Below, piece after piece: positions 23,131 through 34,200 of a stretch of 64,000 nt of DNA. Source of the stretch: Trichosphaerium sp. ATCC 40318 (lineage: Eukaryota; Discosea; Flabellinia; Trichosidae). The first letter of the stretch is position 1; each line of letters starts with the position of its first letter. The stretch lies in assembly GCA_038496445.1 (NCBI GenBank), contig JALMLS010000561.1, positions 84,694-148,693 on the forward strand, written 5' to 3'. The position numbers and the translations under genes were made by a program. The notes under the pieces were generated by a model. It was not told the origin of the DNA. It worked only from the letters and a program-made list of their open reading frames with translations, and did no database searches.

Positions 23131-23867
23131 ATGTCTGACTCTGAAAGCGTATGTGTTTACTATCGTACTGACATTTTTTTTCTTTTACTAACACGTGATT
23201 TTAGACAATCAAAATTAAAGGACACTACTTCGGACCTACTGCCATTGGAGGTGTTCAGTCCGACTTAAAATCACTTCAAGAAGAGATAAATAATGCTGAC
23301 ACTATCGTATCTCCTATTGGCTATTGGTACCGTGCAATAAAAAACCGTCACTTGCTTATTCTCTTAGGCCATTTCATATGTTCAAAACAGCAAGTCGTGC
23401 AAAACCAACGCCTTGTTTCATTATGGCCTACGTTCAAAAGGAAGACGAAAGAGTTCAGAATGCTCTTCTTGTCTTGTATGAAGAAAGCAGAGGTACAATT
23501 TGAAGACCTTCTCAACGGTTGGTCCTTATTCTTGCTCAGGACCTATTGGACAACCTAATCACTGTATCCCACTTGTACTTCGTGGAGACAAGCAATGGAC
23601 AATGGGTAAAATCACAAATAAAACTTCTAAAGATCAAGTGAGGCTCTATGCACGTGATCCAGACGGCAAAGGTACTGTCTCTAAAAATACAAAACCTAAA
23701 TCTAATGGTTGTTAGGGACTACACCTTGCTTTGCAGTTGGCAGGAAGAACTTGAATGATTTTGCGAAATTACTAAAACCTTATGTTCGAGTTATTACTAA
23801 GGATAGAAAAAAGAAACTTGGTGTTGCACTTGAGGCTTTTGATGATCCTTCACTTCTTTCCGATTAA
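23131..23867 (+). CDS. Orphan protein of about 180 residues
   Basis: Five exons join cleanly from ATG 23131. MSDSES is followed by a GTATGT intron, then TIKIKGHYFGPTAIGGVQSD, PFHMFKTASRAKPTPCF, GPIGQPNHCIPLVLRGDKQW and a last exon with GTTPCFAVGRKNLNDFAKLL ending DPSLLSD (stop 23867). Introns are short (about 45-60 nt) with GTATGT, GTACCG, GTACAA and GTACTG donors, and phases match at each junction. It has no signal peptide or membrane span, so it is probably cytosolic or nuclear. The mixed alpha/beta character and conserved-looking cysteines suggest a folded domain, but I do not recognise it. Confidence 0.7.
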
Positions 23868-24078
23868 TCTTTGTATCAATAAATTGTATATTTTTTTCGA
23901 AAAAGAAAATACATAGCTTACAAGTACTAGTTACTAGCTTTTGTGTCCTTACCTTTAATCCTCAAACTTACTCTTGGAAAAAAAACTAAAGTACAATGTT
24001 GAGAATAGCCATAAGTATCAATAGACCAGTAAGAGGCCAACAGTGTTTTTTAGATAAATAGCAAAATAAAACTTCTAA

Positions 24079-25053
24079 TCCTTTTTTTCACAAAAAGATA
24101 GGGCCGAGCAGACATCCTCTCCTTAATAACCCACAGAGCACCCCACTCCATTGACAACGGCGTACACTGGAACACCGGCCAAAGGACACTCGAGACCAAG
24201 TAACTGTACCAGTTCATGCCAGTTTCTCTCAGTCTAACATGATCCTAGATTGATGTTTGTGTTGAGAATCAGGTACGATACCTCGAGGCACTGAATTCTC
24301 TCATCAACTTCAAATCATGTCGTTATTTTCTATTTAGAAAGCGCCAAGAGAACACACACTCCTTTTGCTTTCCATTATCTCATGAATCCAGAAATCCTTT
24401 TGTACCTCCAAGTCTATCCACGAAATAAATTGTGGGATATCACAAAGTTGTAGCATTTGTCGTGCTGTTTAGAGGTTCGTGATTTTGGATTGAATTGCTA
24501 CACGTTGAACCGAGATATTGGAGGTGTAGTGAAAGCAATGACAATGCACATGTAGTAGAGGTAACGGCACCTATCAACATCCAACTTTGGTTTCATTTTG
24601 TTCGTTTTCAAATGAGTAATTTATTAAACACGATTAGAAACGCTAAGACGCTCTAGTGTATGCCTCTAACGCTGTGAAAGCGTTTACTTCAGTTGGATAT
24701 TTAACGGTTAAACTCAAATTCAAAAAAATGGATACCGCTCGAATTCCACCTTACTTTGAACCAGTATTGTTGTAATACTATCGCTTTTATTTCATGTGAA
24801 GCAAGGAAATTTAATTTGTAAGCGGTTAGGTTGAACAGGCTTCTACAACCGTAAACAGGCGTTTTGAAAAGAAAAACATTAAGAACAACGCGTGGAACAG
24901 AGAAATTCGATATAGAAAACAGTTTTTGTAGCGATAGCGAAACGATTTGTAGATCACGTTTTTTTACCGAATTTTACATCAAAACTGTTCAAAATGTTAT
25001 AAATCATATATTTACACTGCTGATGATAACTTGCCGGTGCATTTTGGGTGATA
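24079..25053 (+). repeat. Dispersed repeat, copy 1 (inverted relative to copy 2)
   Basis: About 970 bases match the reverse complement of 60507-61490. The first 680 bases (24079 to about 24762) differ only at scattered positions, roughly 95 percent identity by eye. The remaining 290 bases are alignable but far more diverged. The shared block begins near TTTTTTTCACAAAAAGATAGG and ends near GCATTTTGGG. Within the diverged part an open frame is similar in protein sequence to one in the other copy (ITCRCILGD in both). No terminal inverted repeats, transposase or reverse transcriptase was found, so the element type is unknown. Confidence 0.8.
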
Positions 25054-25727
25054 CAAACTCAAGTACGTGTAAAATCTCTTTTTGGCTCTCAAATAAGCTC
25101 AAACACTTCGTGACGCCTGAATAACACTGACGAATTGCTCCAGTTCACTTACGACAGAAGCCATTGTATTTTCACTTAATTCGACTAACGTGATTTTCTC
25201 GTGTCTTTATTGCATAGAATTACGACTGACTGATTCAAGCGTTTACAACCAACTGAGTATCAACGTATGAATGACATATTAGATTCACACGTAGTTTTTT
25301 TGTAGTTGTTACACTTCACGCTTCACGTTGATTGACAGTAACTTCACAGTTAACATCCAGTTAAATTGTTAGTATCATAGAATGAAGGATGTTGTAAAAA
25401 AAAGCACGTGAAAGTAAAAATGCACGAGTTTTCTGTTTAGTTTTTCAATTGCTTACGTACTCTACAACAACTGTCTACCATTCAAAAATTCATCTAGTAT
25501 AATACAGCGTTACTACAGTTATCAAGAAGAAGTTTAAGATGCTACAGCAGTTACAAAGAATTCGTCACCAGCTGTGTTGATGAATGCTCTTTAGAATTCT
25601 AGAACTTACCCGCTTATACCTACGTTTAACCCCTTGTCCGATTACCAATCTTACGATTATTAGAAGTACCTGCCACCTATACACCAGCTACAAAAACAAC
25701 AAGCTTACAATTTACTTTCAAGCGACT
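25054..25727. other. Intergenic
   Basis: AT-rich region between the repeat and the MORN_2 fragment. A CACGTG lies near 25407. The frame that later becomes the MORN_2 fragment is open upstream to 25584 but has no repeat character there. Confidence 0.4.
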
Positions 25728-26041
25728 ATGTTTGTTGATAATAAACTGCATGGAGAACGCAACGAATGGCATGCAGTTCGTACACGGTACAACTCGGAGT
25801 TGCAAAAACACGGGGTATGGACATACTGGCGCAGCGACGGAATGAAGATACGATGTACGATGGCCAACGGTAAACGGCATGGTACATGGAAGGAGTGGTT
25901 TGGCGATGGACAACTCAAGGTACAATGTATTATGGTAAAGGGTAAACGACACGGAGAACTAAACGAGTGGTATCCCAATGGACAACCAAAGACGCAATGT
26001 GATATGATCAAAGGTAAACTGAAAGAGTGTGGCACATACTA
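25728..26041 (+). CDS. Short MORN_2 (YwqK-like) repeat protein, possibly a fragment
   Basis: From ATG 25728 about 104 residues carry four repeat units of the W-x-x-x-G-x-x-x-x-x-x-x-x-x-G-K-x-H-G type, for example WKEWFGDGQLKVQCIM and LNEWYPNGQPKTQCDM. The last unit is cut short (KLKECGTY) by the stop at 26041. It belongs to the same family as the large gene at 38.9-40.2 kb, which has about 13 units. The family (COG2849/MORN_2) is widespread in bacteria, protists and giant viruses, and its function is uncertain. The small size and abrupt end suggest a gene fragment or a recently expanded paralogue. Confidence 0.5.
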
Positions 26042-26186
26042 GGGTCTGACGACGACAACGAGGAAGACAATGTCGTAGAAGGTGAGGAATCGAAAACTGA
26101 ACAAGTTTTTTACAAAGAAAACGTTTTTTGAAAACAATCTAAAGTCTTACCGATAGAAAAACCGCAAAGTTTTTTTTTTTTTTTTG

Positions 26187-26529
26187 TAGGTGTGAGGCAA
26201 ACCAACCACCTCAGTAGCTCGTCACATGGAATAGCAAATACTTTAGCTACAAAGCTGCATATACCGTATGAACCGATATATACGTTGAAAGATTGGAGAC
26301 AGCTACTGGGAGAAGCCTCACAAGGCTTTGTGTTAAAACTGTTTTTTTTTTTTCACACTAATGGTTGTAGAGGCAAATATACCAGAACATGGTATCAGAT
26401 TCTGAAACAAATCGCATAAGTCTCGAATTTCATAGGCTTGCAAAAAAACGTCACTTGCCTTACACGCCAGTAAAGACGATAAAAGGCTGGCGTAAACTGC
26501 TCGGGAACCCACCTAAGGATCAGTACTAG
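26187..26529 (+). CDS. Gene fragment with two W-R-x-L-L-G repeat modules
   Basis: After a long T tract and AG (26165-26187) an exon encodes GIANTLATKLHIPY, then PIYTLKDWRQLLGEASQ. A second stretch in the same strand encodes EFHRLAKKRHLPYTPVKTIK, then GWRKLLGNPPKDQY, with stop at 26529. The two modules share the pattern A-x-x-x-H-x-P-Y-x-P-x-x-T-x-K-x-W-R-x-L-L-G. They are joined by a short gap (about 26335-26372) whose donor would have to be GC or a very short GT intron. I do not recognise the domain. No start codon with support was found upstream, so this is either a partial gene or the 3' part of a gene that includes the MORN_2 fragment. Confidence 0.45.
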
Positions 26530-27400
26530 TGTCTAAGCATCAAAAGTGCAAGCAAACAAATCGCCTTGGCGATGAGGAAAGTTGTTAGCAGGGGATAATG
26601 TGTGACATTGAGCGTGAAAATATGCATTTTACTTTGCTTGAGTATGGCACAATAGCAGCTGAAATTTTGCAAGTCACAAAGGATAGTCTTTTCCCTTTGT
26701 TTATCTTCGTTTTGGTTTTTTTTTGAGTGAAACCGTCTGACATTTTTGGCAGTACTTGAGCTGCTTTGCGATACAAGGTGTAAATATTTAGTGCTTTAGT
26801 TCACACCACAGAGGTACTTTATGTGCTTTTAAGCAAGACAAAACAGTTAGCCTCTACTCCTTGATGACACATGAACTTGTACAACTTTCTCTTTGCTAAA
26901 AGATCGCAGAAGCAATCACATTTAATTAAGCTTCTACCTAATTAGACAAGAATTCAAAAAAACTTTACCATACCAAGATTGCCTCTACGAGACACGTCAG
27001 AGAATATCTTGTTGATAGAGGCTTGCAATTGATTTTAAGGACAAGTAACCCTTTCAGTTTTGGTTGAATACCTTCACTGAATACAAAATAACATTTTTCA
27101 AACCTGTACCGATGAAGTTGAGGAAGCTTGTAAAGGTACAACTTCTAAACACGTGATATTGTCAAAATACGCAAGATGTAGTCTCTCGAGGAAAGCAAAC
27201 TTGAACAAGTTGAAAGTAGTAGTAATTAACTACTAATTGTCTCTTCAGTAAAAACAATATCAACAATAGACAAAACTGGTAGAGATGTTGTAATACATAT
27301 ATACTTTTGGTTACATCCAAACTTAAGAAGTGGTCCCAGAGCCTGCGCATATATTGGATGTGTACCATCTTGCGTGGTTCAACACCAACAAAAAAAAAAT
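26530..27400. other. Intergenic
   Basis: 870 bases without a supported gene. Open frames at 26585-26776 and 27162-27368 (both minus) lack domains. A CACGTG lies near 27150. The 3' flank of Sua5 is at the right edge. Confidence 0.4.
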
Positions 27401-29185
27401 TTACACATTAATTATTCTTGATGCAGCTTTTCTTATTCTATTCATAACCGCAAGTCCCTACACATTAAATATTTAGTAAAACTAATAAACCAATAAAAGA
27501 ATCACATGATTAAAATATTAATAAAGTGAGCAGTAGTACCTCTTTTTCTTCTGAAATACCTTCCATAAAAATAACATCAACTCCTTTTCCATCTAATTCT
27601 CTAAGCGCTTTAAATAAACCACGTGCAACTATATCAGGGTTTTTCCCATCTCCAAGTTTATATAAAATAAACTTTTCTGATTCTGTAAATGAACTTGGTA
27701 TTGTAATACTATCAGGGAAAGTATGTATCAATCCAACAGATAATTTTTCATCTTCAACTGATTTTTTAAGTTCTGTTTTTAAGCTCTCTTCCATTGCTTT
27801 TAAATCACTTCCTTCAAATAATACAACCTTATCATTACATTAAGGATATAATAAACAGTCTATTGTACGTACTTGAGCATTAGGGGAGTAATGTCGGTAC
27901 TTCAAACCTGGAGTTGCAGGTCGCTGTTCCATTGTAGGATCTGAATTTTTTTTATATAATTGTGTTTCAGGTAAAATCTCTCTTATTTGCTCTATAGTTA
28001 CGCCACCAGGCCGTAATACTGTAGGAGGGTTCCTCATAGCATCTATAACCTACGATAAAGCCTTAGAATTGTTGAACTTGCTTCAGTTTTGAGTGCATTT
28101 GCTACATTGTTTTTTTTTTCATTTTTAAACTTAGACTGAAACGCTAGTTCGTACTGTGCTTTCAACACCAACTTGACAAGCTCCTCCGTCTATAATACAA
28201 CCAAGTCTACCTTGAAGATCATCAAATACGTGCTGTGCAGTTGTAGGACTTGGTCTTCCTGATAAATTTGCAGAAGGAGCAGCAACAGGTACTTTTGCTA
28301 AACTAAGCAGTTTTTGGCTAACTGGATGTGAAGGAAACCTTACAGCGACTGTATCTAGACCACAAGTCACAGTTTCAGCTACCTTAATGAACATGAGAAG
28401 GTATAAATGCAACGACAGCGCGTCAAGCGCCTGTTTTTAACTGTAAAGTACCTTGCTTGTTTTTTTGAACAAAATAGTTAAAGGACCAGGCCAGAAAGCC
28501 TTCATTAATGGTTTAACCTATAGGAATAGCGTAAATAATTTGTATTCTATGGTTCTAGGGAGTTTTGAAGCAACACTCAAGTTTTAGGTGCCATTCAGCG
28601 AAACGCTTGCACACTTTTTTTTTGTTGCAAAAGTATAGCGTACGCGTTCTGGTATATCACTAGCTAGTTCTGATAGCATTTCCAAGTCGCTTATGTGAAC
28701 AATGAGTGGATTATCTGCAGGTCGGTTTTTAGCAGCGTATATCTGTATTCGATGGTTAATAGAGCGTATTAAGCGTTTAGTGTATTATTAAAATAGTTAT
28801 GTTGTTATAATCGCTGTTTACTGCTAGCAAGCTAGTTGTGCGACTTGTAATTCAACAGGCGCGTTTATAAAGTTTGTACGAGCTACTTTACCTTTTTTGC
28901 TGCATTATCATCAAACGCATTCGCACCGAGACCATACACTGTTTCCGTAGGAAATGCAACTAATTCCCCTTTTTGTAATAGATCGGCAGCGTATTTAAAG
29001 TCTTCATCGTTTAAGTTGTCTTTGTCGACTTTAATAACCTTTGTAGTCCATTTTGTGTCTTTTGGCTTGTTGTCTGCCATTACAACTCGTTTTAGTGATA
29101 TATAGCGTCTGTTAATATTTTTATGGCGTCGGAGATTGCGTCCAACGAGTATTGGGTTTGTTGAGTGCCAGCACAGTTTCAGCAT
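27401..29185 (-). CDS. SUA5: Threonylcarbamoyl-AMP synthase (Sua5/YrdC)
   Basis: Seven or so exons encode a full-length two-domain Sua5, which makes threonylcarbamoyl-AMP from Thr, bicarbonate and ATP for t6A37 of ANN-decoding tRNAs. The YrdC part has VAFPTETVYGLGANAFD, IYAAKNRPADNPLIVHI (the K-x-R-P-x-x-x-P-L motif), KAFWPGPLTILFKK and VPVAAPSANLSGRPSPT, then RPGGVTIEQI. The linker PATPGLKYRHYSPNA leads to the C-terminal Sua5 domain (VVLFEGSD, ALRELDGKGVDVIFMEGIS) and an end in RIRKAASRIINV with stop at 27401. Two starts are possible. ATG 29185 adds an Arg-rich, acid-poor leader (MLKLCWHSTNPILVGRNLRR) that looks like a mitochondrial presequence. The downstream ATG before ADNKPKDTKW would give a cytosolic form. 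Introns begin GTAAAG, GTACGC, GTACTT, GTACGA, GTACGT and GTACTA. Confidence 0.9.
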
Positions 29186-29437
29186 GAATTCACTTTGACC
29201 AAAATTGGCTTTTTCTGCGATATTTCTGGTAACGCTTTTCTCTCCACTGACTCAAACACATGGCAAGAAACTTAGTAGGTATTTATCCATCTTCCGAGAA
29301 TACTAACACGTGACTTTTGCCACATATTTTGTTACATCATTTTTTTTTATTGTACAATTTTTTTGTTTCAGTTTGGAATCACCATTCAATATCTGGCCTA
29401 CATCAATATTAAGGTAAATGTCAATACTGTTACACTC

Positions 29438-30896
29438 TTACCTTGACTCTTGTATTAATGCTACAAGACTCTTTGTAGTTTTATCCCACCAGTGTGGCAC
29501 ATATACAACTGAAATACCCATACTTTCACAAATTTCTTTTTTTAGAGCATCACGTTTCTTTTGAACCTCTACAGGTCCAACATGAAGAAAAAAAGATTGA
29601 CTTGCTCTAGAATGTTGTTCACCTAGAAATAAAATCAATTTCATTTGATTAACAGGCATAATGAGCCAGGGGTCAGTTGTACCTTGGTATTCAAGTGCTA
29701 AGTTAAGTTCTTTAATAAATACATCAATGATTACACGCATTTTTCCCGAATGAACAATGTACTCTTCTACTACTTCAAAGTCTGGGAAGATACGTTGTGC
29801 TTCCATAAAAACAACCCTACAAAAATGATGAGTACAAAGAGCTATCTGGTTAAAGGAGTGTACCTTTGTTGAGACTTTTTGGCTTTGTAGTTGAAATTGG
29901 ACATTTCCCATTTAAAAGTAGGATGAAGGCTTCGTAAAGCAGCAGGGAATTGAGGTAATATACCGCCACCATTTAGTTCTATTAGTTGAGTATGAGATAT
30001 TCTATACCATCCCTCAGGAGAACTAATTTGGAGTGAATGCTCAGCACCTGCAGAATGTCAAAAACAAAAATTATAAGTTATATACATACGTTTCAAAAAG
30101 TTAACGACAGCGCGGTTTGTCCAGTATCCAACTTTGTGAGTCCTTTCAGAACCTTTTCTAATATAGTATTGGTTTCTAATCATAGTGTAGATGTATACCT
30201 AAATCGTTCCAAGTTCCAATTGTGATCAGTGTAAGTCTGACTGATTATTGTAGCAAGTGAAAAATTGAATCTAAAAAAAAAAGTGTTAACTTTTTCGTGT
30301 CAGAAGAGTTGCTCACCTACTAAGCATCCCAGCTCCGGCATGTCTCCTAAACTCAGATATAGATACATTATACCAATCATTTAAATCATTAATAGCAAGT
30401 TTATCGCTCATATACTTCATGAAATCGAGACGATTTCGTTTAACAAACCAATATCCTCGTGAAACTTGCCTATTCGTGTAAAAAAAAAAAAGTCAAAACC
30501 AAAATCACGTGTGTCATACTGAGTAGCGTATGCAACGTAAAACAACGTGTTAAATACCTACTTGAATTTCCAAGGTATCCAACCATGATGAGGGTACAAC
30601 GCTTGAAGAACTTGGTGCAAAGAGTCGTTGTATCTACGAAATTTTTTCAAACAATCAGTAAATGCACTATTACTGGATTCGTTTTAGACTTACCGCCATA
30701 GTAATGATCTTCCACCACTTTTACATGCATCTACATAAGTTACACTGTACCAATCGTCGAGTTTGTTGATTCCTAACTCAACAGCCATCTCATTTTCTAA
30801 AAACTCCTTCTGGTTCTTCACAGACGCCCAATATTCTCGTGGCTTACGTATTACGTCAACGAGATTGTCGTTGATATCTCGTCGGACTAATCTCAT
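29438..30896 (-). CDS. D-W-Y repeat protein with restriction-endonuclease-like C-terminus
   Basis: ATG 30896 opens MRLVRRDINDNLVDVIRKPR. Successive exons carry repeats of a module of the form L-x-I-x-x-L-x-D-W-Y-x-V-x-x-x-x...G-x-x-L-L-x-x-Y-x-x-S-L-x-x-x-L...Y-P-x-x-x-W-x-x-x-x-F. Examples are INKLDDWYSVTYVDACKSGG with YNDSLHQVLQALYPHHGW, then INDLNDWYNVSISEFRRHAG with FNFSLATIISQTYTDHNW, then SSPEGWYRISHTQL. The C-terminal domain has MRVIIDVFIKELNLALEYQG|EQHSRAS (D...E-x-Q), then KKRDALKKEICESMGISVVY and VPHWWDKTTKSLVALIQESR. The D-x(10)-E-x-Q pattern followed by a lysine-rich helix and a V-P-x-W-W-D end is that of a PD-(D/E)xK/VSR-like nuclease fold. The final intron splits ALEYQG from EQH (GTACAA...TTTCTAG). 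I recall similar proteins in fungi and protists but know no named function. Nuclease activity is inferred. Confidence 0.7.
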
Positions 30897-31221
30897 CAAT
30901 TAATGAATGAAACGCAGTTTAGGAATGTGTAAAAGCGTTTTCAATCGGTATAAAGTGATTTGGTTCTGAGTACGTTAAAACAATGCGTTATTTTACAATT
31001 TCACTTCTGAAGTGTATTTTAGAGCGTTTTAAATGCTATCAGACCTAAACCAGAAGTTTTTAACGTACCCAGTTTACGTGGAGCTGCAGGCTGCAAACAA
31101 CGACTGTGTATACGTTTGAAACTCATAGTCTTGCTTCAAGTGTCAGGCATTGCGCCTGTATGCCAAATTAAAGCAGAATTTTTCAACAGCGGTCTTTATT
31201 GTTTGTGTTACGCCCTTAATC
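30897..31221. other. Divergent promoter region
   Basis: 325 bases between the D-W-Y gene (minus) and the galactocerebrosidase gene (plus). No open frame of note and no CACGTG. Both promoters must lie here. Confidence 0.5.
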
Positions 31222-34200
31222 ATGCAGGAAATACCATTTATTATAGCCTTGATTGGGTTACTAGCTTGTACGTTCGTTTTAAACCATCCTAATAATTAAC
31301 TAGTCCACAGGCGTTTCAACTCACAGTTTAACATCAGTGAGCGTAGAGAAATGCCATAATGACATGAATAATCAAATATGGATCGTAAACACTGCCACAG
31401 GCCAAATAAGGTAGAATGCATGCTTCTTTCTTTCAATGTTCGGTTCGCTGTTCCCTTATACTAAACCATGCTTCCAACCACGTGTTTGCGTTTAACACTG
31501 TTTTAGTTCTTCGACCGTTAGGATTGGTGATTCGTTTTACGATTCTCAATGGATACTGTCAGAAGGAAGGATAGTGTCAAAAGTACTTCATTCGGTTTTA
31601 GGAAAAGTAAACAGAGTATTTCTTTGTTTTTTTTGGTTCACACGTGACGAATACATCACGTTTTTTATGTTAGTTTGTTAATCTCATATTTCTTGCAGGT
31701 CAGTGAGAAGTGTATTGGTGTTACTACGTTGAGGAGTCCTGAAGCAAAGTAAACCGAATTTCGCGATTTATTTTAATTTTAAAATAAATAAAAAATTGCT
31801 CATTGATGTGTTAGGCTTCAACTTGAAGATTGTGGTGCCAGAGAACAATGGGTATTTGATGAAGAGCATGGCTATATCATGTCGTTGATCACTAGCGAAT
31901 GTCTGACTTTCATTGATGCTCCTAATCATTATGTGGTTGATTTGAAACAAACTGAAAGAACTTTTGAAGGCGTTGGAGCGCTATCAGGTAACACCTTTTA
32001 ATTGGTTTTGCTGGTACTGAAACCAAACAGGTGGCGGTGGTACTTCAAGGCTTCTTTTTGATTATCCAGAGCCTACACGTTCTGAAATTCTTGATATACT
32101 TTTTGTACCTAATAAAGGTGCTTCATTGGATATTTTAAAAGTTGAAATTGGAGGTGATGCACAAGTACGTTGCAAGAGATATTCGCGTAATTGATGAAGC
32201 GTAGAGTACAGAAGCAACTGAAGCAAGTCATATGCATACACGTGATGACCTTGATTTTAACAGAGGTAAGTAAATTCGCACAGGATGAAGCAAGTTTGCC
32301 CATTTTGTCTGTCCGTTTGTTCGTTAATTAATTTGATTCCAAGGCTATGAGTGGTGGCTCATGAAAGAAGCTAAGAAACGAAACCCTGATATTCTTCTTT
32401 ATGGACTGGCTTGGGGTGAGCAACCAAGAAACTTTGGTTTATTTCATTTTTAAATATGAGTGTAACTTAAGTTTTTGATTTAGGAGCACCTGGATGGATA
32501 GGAGACGGGCATTACTATTCCGCTGATATTATTGAATACTTTATAACATGGATAAAAGGGGCTAAAACAGTTCATGGTTTAGATATAAACTACATTGGCA
32601 TGTGGTACGAGTTGCAAAAAATCGAAATAAGTTCGAACCGATTTTTATTTTTCATTTTATTTTCGTCTTTCTATCCACTCCAACAATCTCTGCTTGATAA
32701 AATGAGTCTAAAACCATATCAATTAATTGTCCGGTGGAACTGACGTTATAAATTGAATACGTTAGAGCTCTATTTTGGCTTTCAGTGTTGACTTCTTTAA
32801 TCTTGTTTTTTTCTTGCTTTTTTGACTTTTTTCATCCGTTCAGGAACGAGCACCAACAGAATGATACTTGGATAAAAGAATATAGAATAGCTTTAAATGA
32901 TGCTGGTTTTGAAAATATTGAGATTGTCGCACCTGATGGTAGATGGAATATTACAGAGGATATGTTAAAAGATAAGGAACTTTTTAACTCTATTTCAAAA
33001 GTTGGAGGACATTATCCTTTCAAGTACAATGACTTCGTTTCTGAAGAGTTTATGGTACGTTGTTTTAAATAACGCAATATATCTCTTTACCACCAGAGAG
33101 CACACTTTTGACACGAGTCATAAGCAATGCAAGTGAGAAATACTAAATTTAGGTCAAATCAAGCCTTAACATGCTTACACTTTTGCGACGTTTACCAGCT
33201 TCGAATAATACTAATTTTTATTTCATAAGGCTACTGGTAAGACTCTATGGGCTAGTGAGTGCTGGGATTTGAGTAAAGTTGGTGATTGGGATGGTGCTAT
33301 GCGATTGGCTCAAATGCTAAATGGAAACTACAATAAAGGCAAGATGACTGCATCAATCATTTGGTACATTAAGCTTAGCTCCATGTATCCGGCTGTATAT
33401 TAACGATATCTAAGGAATCTTGTGTTCGGATGGTATAGTATCCTGCCATTCGCCCACGCTGTTGAAGGTGAAGCCTTAGTTATTATTTGTATTAAGATGT
33501 ATTAGGTACTGTTGGAGGTGCAGGGCATTCTTTAATGTATGCAAATGAGCCTTGGTCAGGTTATTACTCAATACAAGCTCCAATATACGTTGTGGCTCAT
33601 ACAACACAGTTTACAGCGATAGGTACACTAAACATTACGACTTAACAAGCCACTTAAGTGCTGATCTAAAAACCAAGGCTGGAAGTACCTGTCATCATCA
33701 AATGAAGGTAATCTTACTGGTGGTGGTACATATGTTGCTCTTAGTGATGGGAAAGACTTATCTATTATCGTCGAAACATACAAAGTAAAAACCAAGCAAA
33801 ACGCTTTTTTTCAGTTAAAAAATGCAGCAGCAATAACATTAATGCATGTTTGGTATGCTTATCGTTCTCATAAAATGCTTGCTTATTCTCCTGAGGGTAA
33901 CAAACAAAACACATTGGTTCGAACAGCTCGAAGATGTTCAAGTACGCGATGGCATAATTGGACCAATCAGTATAGACTATGACGCTGTGTACACTATTTC
34001 GACAACAGAAGGACAGGTAACACCACTTTTTTTTGTTAAAGGAGGAACTCACAGAACGTCTTAGAGTAAGCCCCCAGTATCTGATATACCTAAATCAAAA
34101 CCATTTCCTATTCCTTACATAGATGATTTTGAAAAGGTACTACTTCCTTAGAGTTATGGACCGAAGACTTTTGGTTTGCTAATTTTGAAAAACAGTATGA

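Noticed and set aside
24079-25053. DNA transposon or LTR identity for the dispersed repeat
   Set aside because: No terminal repeats, target-site duplication, transposase or reverse transcriptase signature could be seen, so only 'repeat' is claimed.
34120-34200. Apparent frameshift in galactocerebrosidase after DDFEK
   Set aside because: A 59-base GTACTA...AACAG intron joins DDFEK to [15 protein letters not shown] in phase, so the gene is intact there.
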